A DNA stretch of 50,120 nt, taken from contig UQKM01000017.1 of NCBI GenBank assembly GCA_900541685.1, forward strand, positions 1 to 50,120, written 5' to 3'. The notes below the pieces were generated by a model. The model was not told the origin of the DNA, did no database searches, and worked only from the letters and a program-made list of their open reading frames with translations. The DNA comes from an uncultured Collinsella sp. (GTDB lineage: Bacteria > Actinomycetota > Coriobacteriia > Coriobacteriales > Coriobacteriaceae). Of the stretch, positions 24,469-35,491 are shown in pieces. Position 1 is the stretch's first letter. The number at the start of each line of letters is the position of its first letter. Position numbers and translations under genes: made by a program.

Positions 24469-25407
24469 ATGGCATCTCAAGTTGAGCTCACCCCATGCGG
24501 GGCCATGTTTGACATCTTTAAGCGCGCGGCGCATCTGAGCCATATCGAGCTGTGCGGCTTGGTGCTTTCGTCCCGTCCGCTCGCCGACGGCCGCAGCCCG
24601 CAGAGCCGAGCCGCCGATCGCTCTTGGGTTTCCCGCTTTATCGTTCGCGCGCCGGTTGGCACGCTTCAGCAGCGCTACTTTGCCGAATACGGTACCTCGG
24701 CTGCGCGTATTATGTCGCAACTGGCCCTGCGCCAGCGCAATCCCATGGACTCCACGGCTGTAATCAATATGGTGTGCGGTCCTGCAGGTGAACCGATGGT
24801 ACGCGCGCTCGAAGAGTGCCACCAGGACACGAATCTCTATCGCAACGCGCTCGATCGCCTGTCCCAGGCGGCGGAACTCATGCCCGCCGAGCGCGCCGAG
24901 GCCGTGCTGGTGCTGTTTGTCGCCGTCGGTTGTTCGGCGGATGTGCGGTCCTCGGTGAACTATGCCATCGACTACGCGCACGCGACCTGTGGCGGAGGCA
25001 CCTCCACGCCGCGTTCGCCTGGCATGTCGATGACCGCGGGCGAACGCGACCCCGCCCCGGCGCACCCTTTGGGCTTGCTGCGCATACAAAACAGTTTTGT
25101 CGTGAGTGCCCCGCGCTGGATTCAGCCGAGTGAGCAGGGTGTTGAGATTGGCGCGCTGGCCACTGGTGAGGGCGATATTACCGACGTCGGCGACGATGTC
25201 TCGGCCCGCCATGCCCATATCTGGTGCGATGCTCAAAATATCTGGCACGTCGAGGACTTGTCGTCCACCAACGGAACCGTGGTGGTAAACGGGGCCACGC
25301 GCGTCTGCATTCAGGTCGAGCCCGGCCGTTCCGCCCAACTCAATCCCGGCGACGAGCTCAAGCTCGGCGAATCCACTACCTACGCCATCCTCTTCGGTGC
25401 CCTCTAG
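24469..25407 (+). CDS. FHA-domain protein with unrecognised N-terminal domain
   Basis: 312 residues. The N-terminal about 170 residues (including SQLALRQRNPMDSTAV) match nothing I recognise. The C-terminal about 215-310 is a FHA domain (VSARHAHIW, LSSTNGTVVVNG). It is predicted to be cytoplasmic, with no membrane helix. AGGAGG precedes ATG and overlaps the end of the kinase gene. It is the probable phosphothreonine reader of that kinase. Confidence 0.88.
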   Translation: MASQVELTPCGAMFDIFKRAAHLSHIELCGLVLSSRPLADGRSPQSRAADRSWVSRFIVRAPVGTLQQRYFAEYGTSAARIMSQLALRQRNPMDSTAVINMVCGPAGEPMVRALEECHQDTNLYRNALDRLSQAAELMPAERAEAVLVLFVAVGCSADVRSSVNYAIDYAHATCGGGTSTPRSPGMSMTAGERDPAPAHPLGLLRIQNSFVVSAPRWIQPSEQGVEIGALATGEGDITDVGDDVSARHAHIWCDAQNIWHVEDLSSTNGTVVVNGATRVCIQVEPGRSAQLNPGDELKLGESTTYAILFGAL

Positions 25408-25418
25408 CCAGTCTCGCC

Positions 25419-25450
25419 AAATGGTCCCTCCGTCCCCAAGGGATCATTTT
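25419..25450 (+). terminator. Intrinsic terminator of the second kinase cluster
   Basis: An 11-bp stem AAATGGTCCCT against AGGGATCATTT (one G-T wobble) with a 9-nt loop, ending in TTTT. It lies twelve bases after the FHA stop codon. Confidence 0.75.
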
Positions 25451-25806
25451 GCTCCCGGCAGTCACCCGAGGTAAACCTTTACCGCCCGCCTATATTTGCC
25501 GAAATTACACTTGACGGCGGGGTACAATAAACCCGCATGCGGATTTCCGTTGCGGGCGCCTCCCATCGCCGGGGCGTGCCCGGGGGCATCCGGCATGCGG
25601 CCTTTGCGGCGCTCGGTCATGTGCAAGACGGGTAGCTGGGCCTGCGGTGCGCAAGCGCCCCTCGCCTTGGCATGCCTTCTCTCCACGCCATGCACCTGCT
25701 GCCAAGTCCGCCTGCCAGATGATTGGAAGCAACAGCGAAAATCCCATCACGCCAACATCCCGGCGATCGCCGGGGCCTGTATACCTATATGAGAGGAGAG
25801 GGGTAT
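25451..25806 (+). promoter_or_regulatory. Promoter and long GC-rich leader of nifJ
   Basis: TACAAT at 25525-25530 is a good -10; no close match to a -35 is seen at the right distance. From there to the nifJ ATG is about 270 bases without a credible gene, very GC-rich, with the repeated octamer GCATGCGG, several complementary GC blocks and a perfect 16-bp palindrome CCCGGCGATCGCCGGG (25759-25774). GAGGAGAGGGG precedes the ATG. The length and pairing potential suggest a structured 5' UTR. It matches no riboswitch class that I can recognise. Confidence 0.45.
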
Positions 25807-29346
<3,540 letters not shown>

Positions 29347-29357
29347 GTCTCCCACCG

Positions 29358-29480
29358 CAGGATCTGAGGGCTGACCTTCGCGGACGTCCTCGGACATGAA
29401 GGAACCCCCGCTGCGCACAACGTGCGGCGGGGGTTCCTTCGTCCTGCGGAGTGTCCGCGAAGGTTGGCCCTCAGATCCTG
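29358..29480. repeat. Nested inverted repeat with an inner terminator hairpin
   Basis: The outer arms (29358-29385 and 29453-29480) are 28 nt and pair fully if two G-U wobbles are allowed. Inside, 29401-29438 forms a very strong hairpin with GGAACCCCCGC against GCGGGGGTTCC, ending in TTC, which is the nifJ terminator. The outer stem is not needed for termination and may come from a mobile palindromic element. Confidence 0.8.
29401..29438 (+). terminator. nifJ terminator hairpin
   Basis: GGAACCCCCGC...GCGGGGGTTCC with an inner GCGCAC-AAC-GTGCG stem, followed by TTCG. The T-run is short, but the stem is long and GC-rich. It lies 54 bases after the nifJ stop. Confidence 0.7.
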
Positions 29481-29526
29481 CTACGACTACGTCCTCGGAT
29501 TGTGGGGCTGAATGAAGGACGTGGTT

Positions 29527-29762
29527 GGCGGGGCCTTTTGTCCCGGTCGCTGTTTCGCGGCTTTGCCGCGAAACCACGCGCCACTTTGGGCATGGAGGGC
29601 TAGCTGATTGTGGCCTTCTGCTGTCCCAGTGCTGTTTCGCGCTTTGCGCGAAACATCGCAGCACTTTGGGCATAGTGGGGGAGTTGGTTGTCGCCGCCTT
29701 CTATCCCCTTGCTGTTTCGCGCCTTTGGCGCGAAAGGCGCAGTACTTTGGGCGTGGGGGCTG
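29527..29762. repeat. Three tandem about 80-bp repeats with covarying hairpins
   Basis: Each unit has a GGCCTT-like lead, GCTGTTTCGCG, a hairpin with a TTT loop, then a conserved ACTTTGGGC. The hairpins lie at 29553-29573, 29635-29653 and 29715-29735. Their stems differ but stay paired: TTTCGCGGC/GCCGCGAAA, TTTCGCGC/GCGCGAAA and TTTCGCGCC/GGCGCGAAA. The spacing is 82 and 80 bases. The repeats lie between nifJ and the end of a leftward gene. I see no coding function. Confidence 0.85.
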
Positions 29763-29781
29763 GCTTGCGGACTCAGATGAC

Positions 29782-31143
29782 CTAGAGAGATATGGGTGCA
29801 AACGAGAAATCGTTGTTGGGGTCGTCCTTTTCCATAAACTCATCGAGACAGAATGTCATATAGATTGGAACGTAAAGGATCTTGCCCTCTTTGCAAAGGT
29901 TTTCGTGGCTCAGCACAACGGCCTCGGGAATTTTGTACTCGCCCACACTCATCAAACGGTCGAGGGCTGCATGTGCTCGAACTTTCTTGCCCGATTTGAC
30001 TTCGATTGGGACAACATGTCCTCGGGCGCCTTCGATTACAAAGTCGACTTCACCGACCTCACGCGTTTGGTAGTACCACGTATCTGCTCCGAGGGCAACG
30101 AGTTCCTGTGCGACCACGTTCTCATAGAGGCCGCCGAGGTTGGGAGTTTTCATGTCAAGGTAGACGGCGCGTGCCGTGCTGCCGGGATACCGCGATGCGA
30201 GCATACCTGTATCGGACTCGTATAGTTTAAAGGCCGTCGTTTTCTCCGTCCTCTTGAGAGGACTTCGTGCCTCCGTCACCTGGGGGACCATCAATCCAAC
30301 GCCTGCGTTCACCAGCCATAGGAAATCCTGCTCGTATTTTTGAAGACGAGCTCCCTCGCCTAGAGACGAGACGATAAAGCGATGGGACTCCGCCTCAAGC
30401 TGAACGGGAATTTGCTCGAAAATGGAGCGAACGTTAAACGCTCGAGTCGATGCATATTTAGAGATATCGCTTTTGTACTGATCGACTAGCTGAATTTGAA
30501 GCTCACGCGTTCTCACGAGCGAATAGCCCGAATCGATATAGTTCTGAACGACCTCCGGCATGCCGCCGCAAACGATATAGGCTCTAAAGTTTTTGAGCAT
30601 CGCCTCATGAATATAGTTTTCGACGGGACGTCTCTCGACAAGGCGGCTGCGAATATCTGCAAGCACATTTTCGCTGACGCTGTTTGCCCAACAAAACTCT
30701 TCAAAATCCATCGGCCGCATAACAATGTGCTCGACATACCCTACCGGAAAAGAAGAGATCCCCTTAAACTCAGTCCCAAGCATAGACCCCGAGAAGACAT
30801 AGCTAAAGCGTCCGTCCTCGACCAGCGCCTTCATAAGTGTAACGATCTGCGGATACTCCTGAATCTCATCGACGAAGATAAGCGTGTCTCCTTCAACAAG
30901 CGGTGCATCCGCAAGAAGGGCCACACGGTTGATGAAGTCAATGGAGTTCTTAGCGCCAACAAGTACGTCTCTTGCCTCGGCATCAAGTAGCAGATTGACC
31001 TCATAATACGAAGCGTAGTTGCTCTTTCCAAACGCGCGAATCGCATAGCTCTTGCCAATTTGACGCGCACCGGTAACAAGCAATGCCTTATGAGAGTTAT
31101 TTTTCCAGTTCAAAAGCCTATTAGTGACCTTACGGCGTAGCAT
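29782..31143 (-). CDS. AAA-family ATPase with DUF4143 C-terminus
   Basis: About 453 residues. The N-terminal AAA_14-type ATPase has Walker A GARQIGKS and Walker B-like LIFVDEIQEYP; the C-terminal half matches DUF4143 (YENVVAQELVALG, then an endonuclease-like core ending VIPIEVKSGKK-type residues). Proteins of this kind are common, mobile and of unknown physiological role. The ATG at 31141-31143 has GGGGG five bases upstream; a TTG further up is the alternative. Codon use is more AT-ending than in the neighbours, and the promoter holds 34-bp tandem repeats. Both suggest acquisition by transfer. Confidence 0.9.
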   Translation of the reverse strand: MLRRKVTNRLLNWKNNSHKALLVTGARQIGKSYAIRAFGKSNYASYYEVNLLLDAEARDVLVGAKNSIDFINRVALLADAPLVEGDTLIFVDEIQEYPQIVTLMKALVEDGRFSYVFSGSMLGTEFKGISSFPVGYVEHIVMRPMDFEEFCWANSVSENVLADIRSRLVERRPVENYIHEAMLKNFRAYIVCGGMPEVVQNYIDSGYSLVRTRELQIQLVDQYKSDISKYASTRAFNVRSIFEQIPVQLEAESHRFIVSSLGEGARLQKYEQDFLWLVNAGVGLMVPQVTEARSPLKRTEKTTAFKLYESDTGMLASRYPGSTARAVYLDMKTPNLGGLYENVVAQELVALGADTWYYQTREVGEVDFVIEGARGHVVPIEVKSGKKVRAHAALDRLMSVGEYKIPEAVVLSHENLCKEGKILYVPIYMTFCLDEFMEKDDPNNDFSFAPISL

Positions 31144-31159
31144 TAAAACCCCCAAATGA

Positions 31160-31249
31160 CAAAAATTGGCAAATAGAATTGACCTAAATCATACAAAAAA
31201 TGGCAAATAGAAATGCCCCAAATCATACAAAAATTGGAAAATAGCAAAG
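31160..31249. repeat. 34-bp direct repeats (2.6 copies) in the ATPase promoter
   Basis: The units start at 31160, 31194 and 31228; each begins CAAAAATTGGCAAATAG or a close variant, and the first two continue to AAATCATA. They are very AT-rich in a GC-rich genome. On the minus strand each of the two complete units places TTTTTGTATGAT, a possible -10, upstream of the ATPase gene. They may be iterated operator sites. Confidence 0.85.
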
Positions 31250-31298
31250 ATTCGCTTAGGTCTCAAAGCCATCGAACCAGCACGGCACTTTGCGAAAA

Positions 31299-31330
31299 GG
31301 CTGGGGACGTCGTTATTTGCGTCTCCAGCC
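31299..31330 (-). terminator. Terminator of the leftward DUF3830 operon
   Basis: An 11-bp stem GGCTGGGGACG/CGTCTCCAGCC (one G-T wobble) with a 10-nt loop. On the minus strand it is followed by TTTT. It lies 56 bases beyond the stop of the gene at 31387. Confidence 0.75.
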
Positions 31331-31386
31331 TCCTGGTTGCTGTTTTTGATCCCGCGATGGGGCGTTGTTGGTGTTGCTAGTTCGGC

Positions 31387-31911
31387 TTACCTTGTCTCGC
31401 CGGTTTCGGTGCGTAGGCGGTAGCCGTGGACCAGGTCGCTGATGGCCGGCCAGGGAATCTGGCGATCGACCCAAAATTGCAGCTGAACCAGATAGCGCTC
31501 GGTGGCGCGGGTGAGGGCGGCAAACTGCTCGCGGGTCTCGACCAGGGTGTAGAGATCGCGGCTGCGGGCGAGGATGGCGGTCGTGTCGTCCATCTTGCCG
31601 GTGACGTCGAAGGCGCCCGAGAACCAGTCGCACAGGCGCGCGGCGCTGTTATTGAGGGTGGCCAAGTTGGCGGTGTCGCCGTTGGCGTTCTCGGTTGCTT
31701 GGGCGCGCAGGAGCGAAAGGGCATCGGCGGCGTTCATGCAGTAACCGACGGTAAAGTTCCATACTGCGAACTCTCGGCCGGTGTCGAGCTTGCGACGGCG
31801 CATCAGGTCGATGTCGCGGGGCTCCTCGAGCATCATTTGGTCGGCGAGGGCTTCAAGTGCAGTGGTGTACTCAGCAAGGTCGAGCGTGAGCAGGGTGTTG
31901 ATATCCATCAT
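31387..31911 (-). CDS. Hypothetical soluble protein downstream of DUF3830
   Basis: 174 residues, mostly helical in character (many Ala, Leu, Glu, Arg), with no signal, helix anchor or recognised motif. A segment resembles helical-bundle proteins (NNSAARLCDWFSGAFDV). The ATG follows the upstream stop by two bases and its GGAGG lies inside the end of that gene, so the pair is translationally coupled. Function unknown; it may act with the DUF3830 protein. Confidence 0.8.
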   Translation of the reverse strand: MMDINTLLTLDLAEYTTALEALADQMMLEEPRDIDLMRRRKLDTGREFAVWNFTVGYCMNAADALSLLRAQATENANGDTANLATLNNSAARLCDWFSGAFDVTGKMDDTTAILARSRDLYTLVETREQFAALTRATERYLVQLQFWVDRQIPWPAISDLVHGYRLRTETGETR

Positions 31912-31913
31912 CT

Positions 31914-32330
31914 TTAGGCCTCCGTTTCGATCTCGACGATTTCGTTTTTAATGTACATGCCTTGGTTGTCCCAGACATTGCGGCAGACGGCGGCAAAGCG
32001 CTCGCGGTCGGCCTCGCAGATGCGGGCAAACATGTTGCAGGTGCCAAAAGGCTCGCAAACATCAAAGAAGATACAGACCGAAGACCAGCCGCCGTACCAG
32101 CTCACCGCACCCGCGGGTTCGTTAAAGACGGGATTCTCGATGTGCTCGTAGTTGGCGATGGGGCCCGATACGGGATAGGTCACCTCGGTATCGCAAATCT
32201 TTGCCGAGAAGATGCGCGACTCGACCGGACAGGACGCTTCGAACAGTCTGCATGCTTCGGGCGCTTTGTCCCAGAGCATGTCGGCGAGAAACGTCTCACC
32301 ATTCAGCGTAATCTTGAGCATTTTTGTCAT
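31914..32330 (-). CDS. DUF3830 (cyclophilin-like) family protein
   Basis: 138 residues. The start (MLKITLNGETFLADML, then KAPEACRLFEASCPVES) and the later ENPVFNEPAGAVSWYGG resemble the DUF3830 family, which has a cyclophilin-like fold and is often near amidohydrolase and amino-acid-derivative catabolism genes. Enzymatic activity is not established. GGAGG precedes ATG. The gene points away from the carbamate kinase; a shared role with that cluster is inference. Confidence 0.7.
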   Translation of the reverse strand: MTKMLKITLNGETFLADMLWDKAPEACRLFEASCPVESRIFSAKICDTEVTYPVSGPIANYEHIENPVFNEPAGAVSWYGGWSSVCIFFDVCEPFGTCNMFARICEADRERFAAVCRNVWDNQGMYIKNEIVEIETEA

Positions 32331-32946
32331 AGTAAGGACCTCCTCAATCCGTCGCTCAAGGGGCTCGCTGGCGGATAAAGGAGAAGACAGCTACGGGGTC
32401 GCCGAACCCAAACTTCACGACAGACGCCTGCCGCCCCAGCCCGTGCTGTACTCGGCTAAAGTATCACGCTTGAGGAGCGAAAGCAATATTCCTATTTCGT
32501 TTTTTGGACCCTTGGTCAGACCCGCATGGCCAAACCGCAGTTCGCTCTCGGTCGCTTGCCGAAGGGTGAGACGCGATTGATTATTCCTTATGCTGGATGA
32601 AAAGCCCCTTGTTTTTGCAGGGGTGCATACTCAACTTATAAGTGCATAGAATCTCGTATAGTGCGAGTAAGATATTGCGCTGTCCGTTTTGTGTTTAGCA
32701 GAGATGTAGTTTGCATAATCCGACATAATCCTCGCTGCATTTAAATAAAGTTGCACGTAAATGGCGTAGATATGTCTGAGCTGGGGTTCTGTACGCTGAG
32801 CGGATAAAAACGACCGTTCACCGTTCCGCTATTTTCAAAATGAATAAAATGAGCGATAAAGAGAATATAAACCTTAATAAACTCGCGTATCGCACGGACG
32901 CGGGTTATTAATGGGTTGTAGGCCTTTTACAGAAAGGATTCCAGCA
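32331..32946. promoter_or_regulatory. Long intergenic regulatory region upstream of carbamate kinase
   Basis: 616 bases without a credible gene, AT-rich to the right. Visible elements are the palindrome ACTTATAAGT near 32633-32642, the direct repeat CATAATCC (around 32714-32731), AATGAATAAAAT at 32839-32850 (resembling half of an arginine-repressor box), ATATAA near 32865 as a possible -10, and a hairpin from 32875 to 32911. Which of these works as the promoter of the carbamate kinase gene is not decided by inspection. Confidence 0.4.
32875..32911 (+). promoter_or_regulatory. Leader hairpin of carbamate kinase gene
   Basis: TAATAAACTCGCGT pairs with ACGCGGGTTATTA (13 pairs with one bulged A and one G-T). 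It lies about 36 bases before the ATG and GAAAGGA follows as ribosome-binding site. It could be an operator or an RNA element. Confidence 0.5.
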
Positions 32947-33909
32947 ATGTCTAAGCCTCTTGGCAAGCCCGATCGTATTGTCGTCGCCCTCGGCGGCAAC
33001 GCCCTCGGCAACAACCCCGTCGAGCAGATCGAGGCCGTGAGCAACACCGCCCACGCTCTCCTCGGTCTCATCGAGCAGGGCAACGAGATCATCATCACCC
33101 ACGGCAACGGCCCGCAGGTCGGCATGATCCAGAACGCCTTCGCCGCTGCCCACGATGCCATCGGTACCCCCGAGATGCCGCTGCCCGAGTGCGGCGCCAT
33201 GTCCCAGGGCTACATTGGTTATCACCTGCAGCAGGGCATTGGCCGCGAGATGCACAAGCGCTATAAGCGTTGGCACGCTGCCACCGTCGTCACCCAGATC
33301 GAGTGCGATCCGGACGACCCTGCGTTCAAGAACCCGACCAAGCCGATCGGTCCCTTCTACACCGAGGAGCAGGCCAAGGAGTTCATGGCCGAGGATCCCT
33401 CCAAGGTCTTCGTCGAGGATTCCGGCCGCGGCTGGCGTCGCGTCGTCGCCTCCCCCGATCCCAAGAAGATCGTCGAGGCTGACTCCATCCTCAACCTGCT
33501 CGACAACGAGTTCATCGTCATCGCCTGCGGTGGCGGCGGCATCCCCGTCGTCCGCGACTACGAGAACAAGGGTTGCTACAAGGGCGTTCCCGCCGTCATC
33601 GACAAGGACCTGGGCGGCGAGCTGCTGGCCGAGGACTGCGACGCCGACGTTCTGTTCCTGCTGACCGCCGTCGAGCATGTCGCCATCAACTTCGGCAAGC
33701 CCAACCAGGAGGAGCTCGAGGACCTCACCGCCGACGAGGCCGAGCGCCTGGCCGACGAGGGCCAGTTCGGCAAGGGTTCCATGGAGCCCAAGGTCCGCGC
33801 TGCCATCAAGTTCGCCCGTTCCCGCAAGGGCCGCACCTGCATCATCGGCGCTCTGGACAAGGCCGCCGAGACCATGGCCGGCCTCTCCGGTACCCGCATC
33901 CACGAGTAG
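32947..33909 (+). CDS. arcC: Carbamate kinase
   Basis: 320 residues, the normal length. It shows the amino-acid-kinase signatures IVVALGGNAL, IITHGNGPQVG, the lid region after ECDPDDPAF, ACGGGGIPV and KDLGGELLA. It converts carbamoyl phosphate and ADP to ATP, ammonia and CO2. No carbamoyltransferase or arginine deiminase gene is nearby, so the source of carbamoyl phosphate is not shown. AGAAAGGA precedes the ATG; strong C-ending codon bias suggests high expression. It stands alone between a promoter-rich region and a terminator. Confidence 0.96.
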   Translation: MSKPLGKPDRIVVALGGNALGNNPVEQIEAVSNTAHALLGLIEQGNEIIITHGNGPQVGMIQNAFAAAHDAIGTPEMPLPECGAMSQGYIGYHLQQGIGREMHKRYKRWHAATVVTQIECDPDDPAFKNPTKPIGPFYTEEQAKEFMAEDPSKVFVEDSGRGWRRVVASPDPKKIVEADSILNLLDNEFIVIACGGGGIPVVRDYENKGCYKGVPAVIDKDLGGELLAEDCDADVLFLLTAVEHVAINFGKPNQEELEDLTADEAERLADEGQFGKGSMEPKVRAAIKFARSRKGRTCIIGALDKAAETMAGLSGTRIHE

Positions 33910-33975
33910 TCTCTACTCTGTTGCCTCTCTCGTGGGCGCCAGGCAAAGCGCCCACAAACTAGCCTCTCTTCATGA

Positions 33976-34007
33976 GCCCCGCAGTCCGCTCCGACTGCGG
34001 GGCTTTT
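33976..34007 (+). terminator. arcC terminator
   Basis: An 11-bp perfect stem GCCCCGCAGTC/GACTGCGGGGC with a 6-nt loop followed by TTTTG, 66 bases after the stop codon. Confidence 0.88.
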
Positions 34008-34017
34008 GCTATTCACC

Positions 34018-34262
34018 TAGTCATTGGGGACAGACTTAAATGAGTAGTCCAAAACGGGTGCAGTTTCCTTTGAGGCCCTCAACCGGAAAATGCATCCCGG
34101 AAATATGCCGAAAAGTGGCTCTCAGTTTCCCAAGCAGGCCGCTAACGGAAAGCGCATCCCGCTATCGAACTTCAAAGCGGGATGCGCCTTCCGTGCCGGC
34201 GGCTCCGGGCAGTCTGGGGCCACTCATTCAAGTCTGTCCCCAATGAGTGCCCAATGACTAGT
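34018..34262. mobile_element. MITE/REPIN-like element with long terminal inverted repeats
   Basis: The ends carry 25-bp inverted repeats (34021-34045 and 34222-34246, one mismatch; core TCATTGGGGACAGACTT), with a further outer pair CTAGTCATTGGG / CCCAATGACTAG at 34018-34029 and 34250-34261. Inside is an 11-bp hairpin (GCGCATCCCGC against GCGGGATGCGC). There is no transposase gene, so it would be moved in trans. The right end supplies the TAG stop of the C39-like gene. Confidence 0.8.
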
Positions 34263-35136
34263 AGTAGGCCCACATGGCTTCGACTTCGTTGAGGACCTCT
34301 ACGACGCCCCAGCGGCGGGCGCTGCGGCTGGCCGAGTTGGGGTCGAAGACTTGAATCTGGTCGGCGTCGTCAATACCGTAAAGCACAATGTAGTGGCCCA
34401 CGTTGGTAAAGGTGCCGGGGCGCACTGCGGCGATGACGGGCGCACCCGAGCGAAGTGCTTGGGTAATCGATTCGCGATCGTTGTGGAGCTCCGTTCCGTT
34501 AAGTCCCAGCTGCCACGCACCGCCTGTCATAAACGACCACTCGGTGGCACCGGTGGGGGCGTAGTTGCCGGCTTCGGCCAGTGCGCATATATCGACCGGC
34601 GTCTTATCGGTATGGCCGGTCTTAAAGATATAGACCATGGTGAGGCAGGTGGGACCGCAAGCGTTTTCGCGAATAGTGCCACCGGCATAGGGCAGCTCCG
34701 ACCATGCGGGGTCAATTTGGTAGATGTGGGGCATGGTGCCGGCCTGCCATTGCGAGCGTGGGGTCGAGAACGCAAAGGAGTAACCGGGCGCGACGGGAGC
34801 TTTAAGCAGCTTGTCCTCGGCAGTGGGCTCAAGACCGGCTGATCCGTGCGAGATACAGGATCCCAAAAACACAAAGACGAGGCAGGCGGCAATGGAGCAA
34901 AGCGCAAGGCGTAGGCGGCGTGGCTGCGATGTGTCGATCTGGCGTTGGCGTGCGCTCGTGCTCACGCGGTCTGACTGCTGCACGGTACGGCTTTGTTGCC
35001 GAGAAGAAGCCCCGGGCTGCTCTTGGGGGCGCTGCTGGTTGTCGTTGTCGGAGGTGCTTCTGGGCGTTGGTGTGGTATGGCCGGCAAGGCGCACGCTTTG
35101 TGGCCGTTGGTCGCCGTCATTGTATCCGTATGCCAT
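34258..35136 (-). CDS. Membrane-anchored C39-like (papain-fold) cysteine peptidase
   Basis: 292 residues. A basic, Gln/Arg/Ser-rich cytoplasmic N-terminus (about 1-75) precedes one helix (about 78-98). The extracytoplasmic domain fits C39_2-type peptidases: catalytic Cys in ENACGPTCLTM, His in NVGHYIVLYG and Asp/Asn in FDPNSASRS. It is therefore expected to cleave peptides or wall-linked proteins at the cell surface; the substrate is unknown. The ATG at 35136 has AAGGTG six bases upstream. The C-terminus ends WAYY with a stop that lies inside the terminal repeat of the adjacent mobile element, so the end may have been altered by insertion. Confidence 0.85.
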   Translation of the reverse strand: MAYGYNDGDQRPQSVRLAGHTTPTPRSTSDNDNQQRPQEQPGASSRQQSRTVQQSDRVSTSARQRQIDTSQPRRLRLALCSIAACLVFVFLGSCISHGSAGLEPTAEDKLLKAPVAPGYSFAFSTPRSQWQAGTMPHIYQIDPAWSELPYAGGTIRENACGPTCLTMVYIFKTGHTDKTPVDICALAEAGNYAPTGATEWSFMTGGAWQLGLNGTELHNDRESITQALRSGAPVIAAVRPGTFTNVGHYIVLYGIDDADQIQVFDPNSASRSARRWGVVEVLNEVEAMWAYY

Positions 35137-35491
35137 TCGAATCACCTTGCCTCATGTGTAACTTGTCTATCCTACATAAAAAGATGCACGACACATGGGT
35201 ATGTGCGCCAAAAGCCTGACAAATGGTATGAACGTTGCCGCGCCGCGCGCCAAGCGTCACGGCAACAGGTATTCAAAAGCAGACAAGATGAAAGCGTCCA
35301 AGACGAATGACGTCTTCCGCCGTTCGTCCCAAAAACGGCGCCGCTCGTTTTGCAGTTCTGCCTTCGGTCGAGCTACAAGCGGCGCTGCTGTGCCAAGGCC
35401 GTATCTTAAAGCCATGGAATAAAAGCGCGCGGCAAAACGGACCGCGCAAGGGGTGACGCCAAGGGGCGTCAAAAAGGAAAGGAGGGGAACA
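35137..35491. promoter_or_regulatory. Intergenic region between C39-like gene and permease
   Basis: No credible gene. Near the right end are a GC-rich hairpin (around 35426-35447) and a small stem TGACGCC-AAG-GGGCGTCA (about 35453-35470) followed by AAAAAGG, immediately before the permease ribosome-binding site GGAGGGG. These may affect translation of the permease. No clear promoter hexamers are visible. Confidence 0.35.

Noticed and set aside
29527..29762. CRISPR array
   Set aside because: The repeats are about 80 bp, diverged, only three, and without unique spacers or cas genes.
31160..31249. CRISPR array or plasmid-type replication origin
   Set aside because: The 34-bp units abut directly with no spacers, and there is no replication initiator gene; a promoter-repeat reading fits better.
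34040..34246. Short open frame within the MITE-like element
   Set aside because: It lies inside terminal repeats and an internal palindrome; no coding signal.
35195..35422. 75-codon open frame upstream of the permease
   Set aside because: No ribosome-binding site, odd Arg/Ser-rich composition and no recognisable feature; more likely leader sequence.
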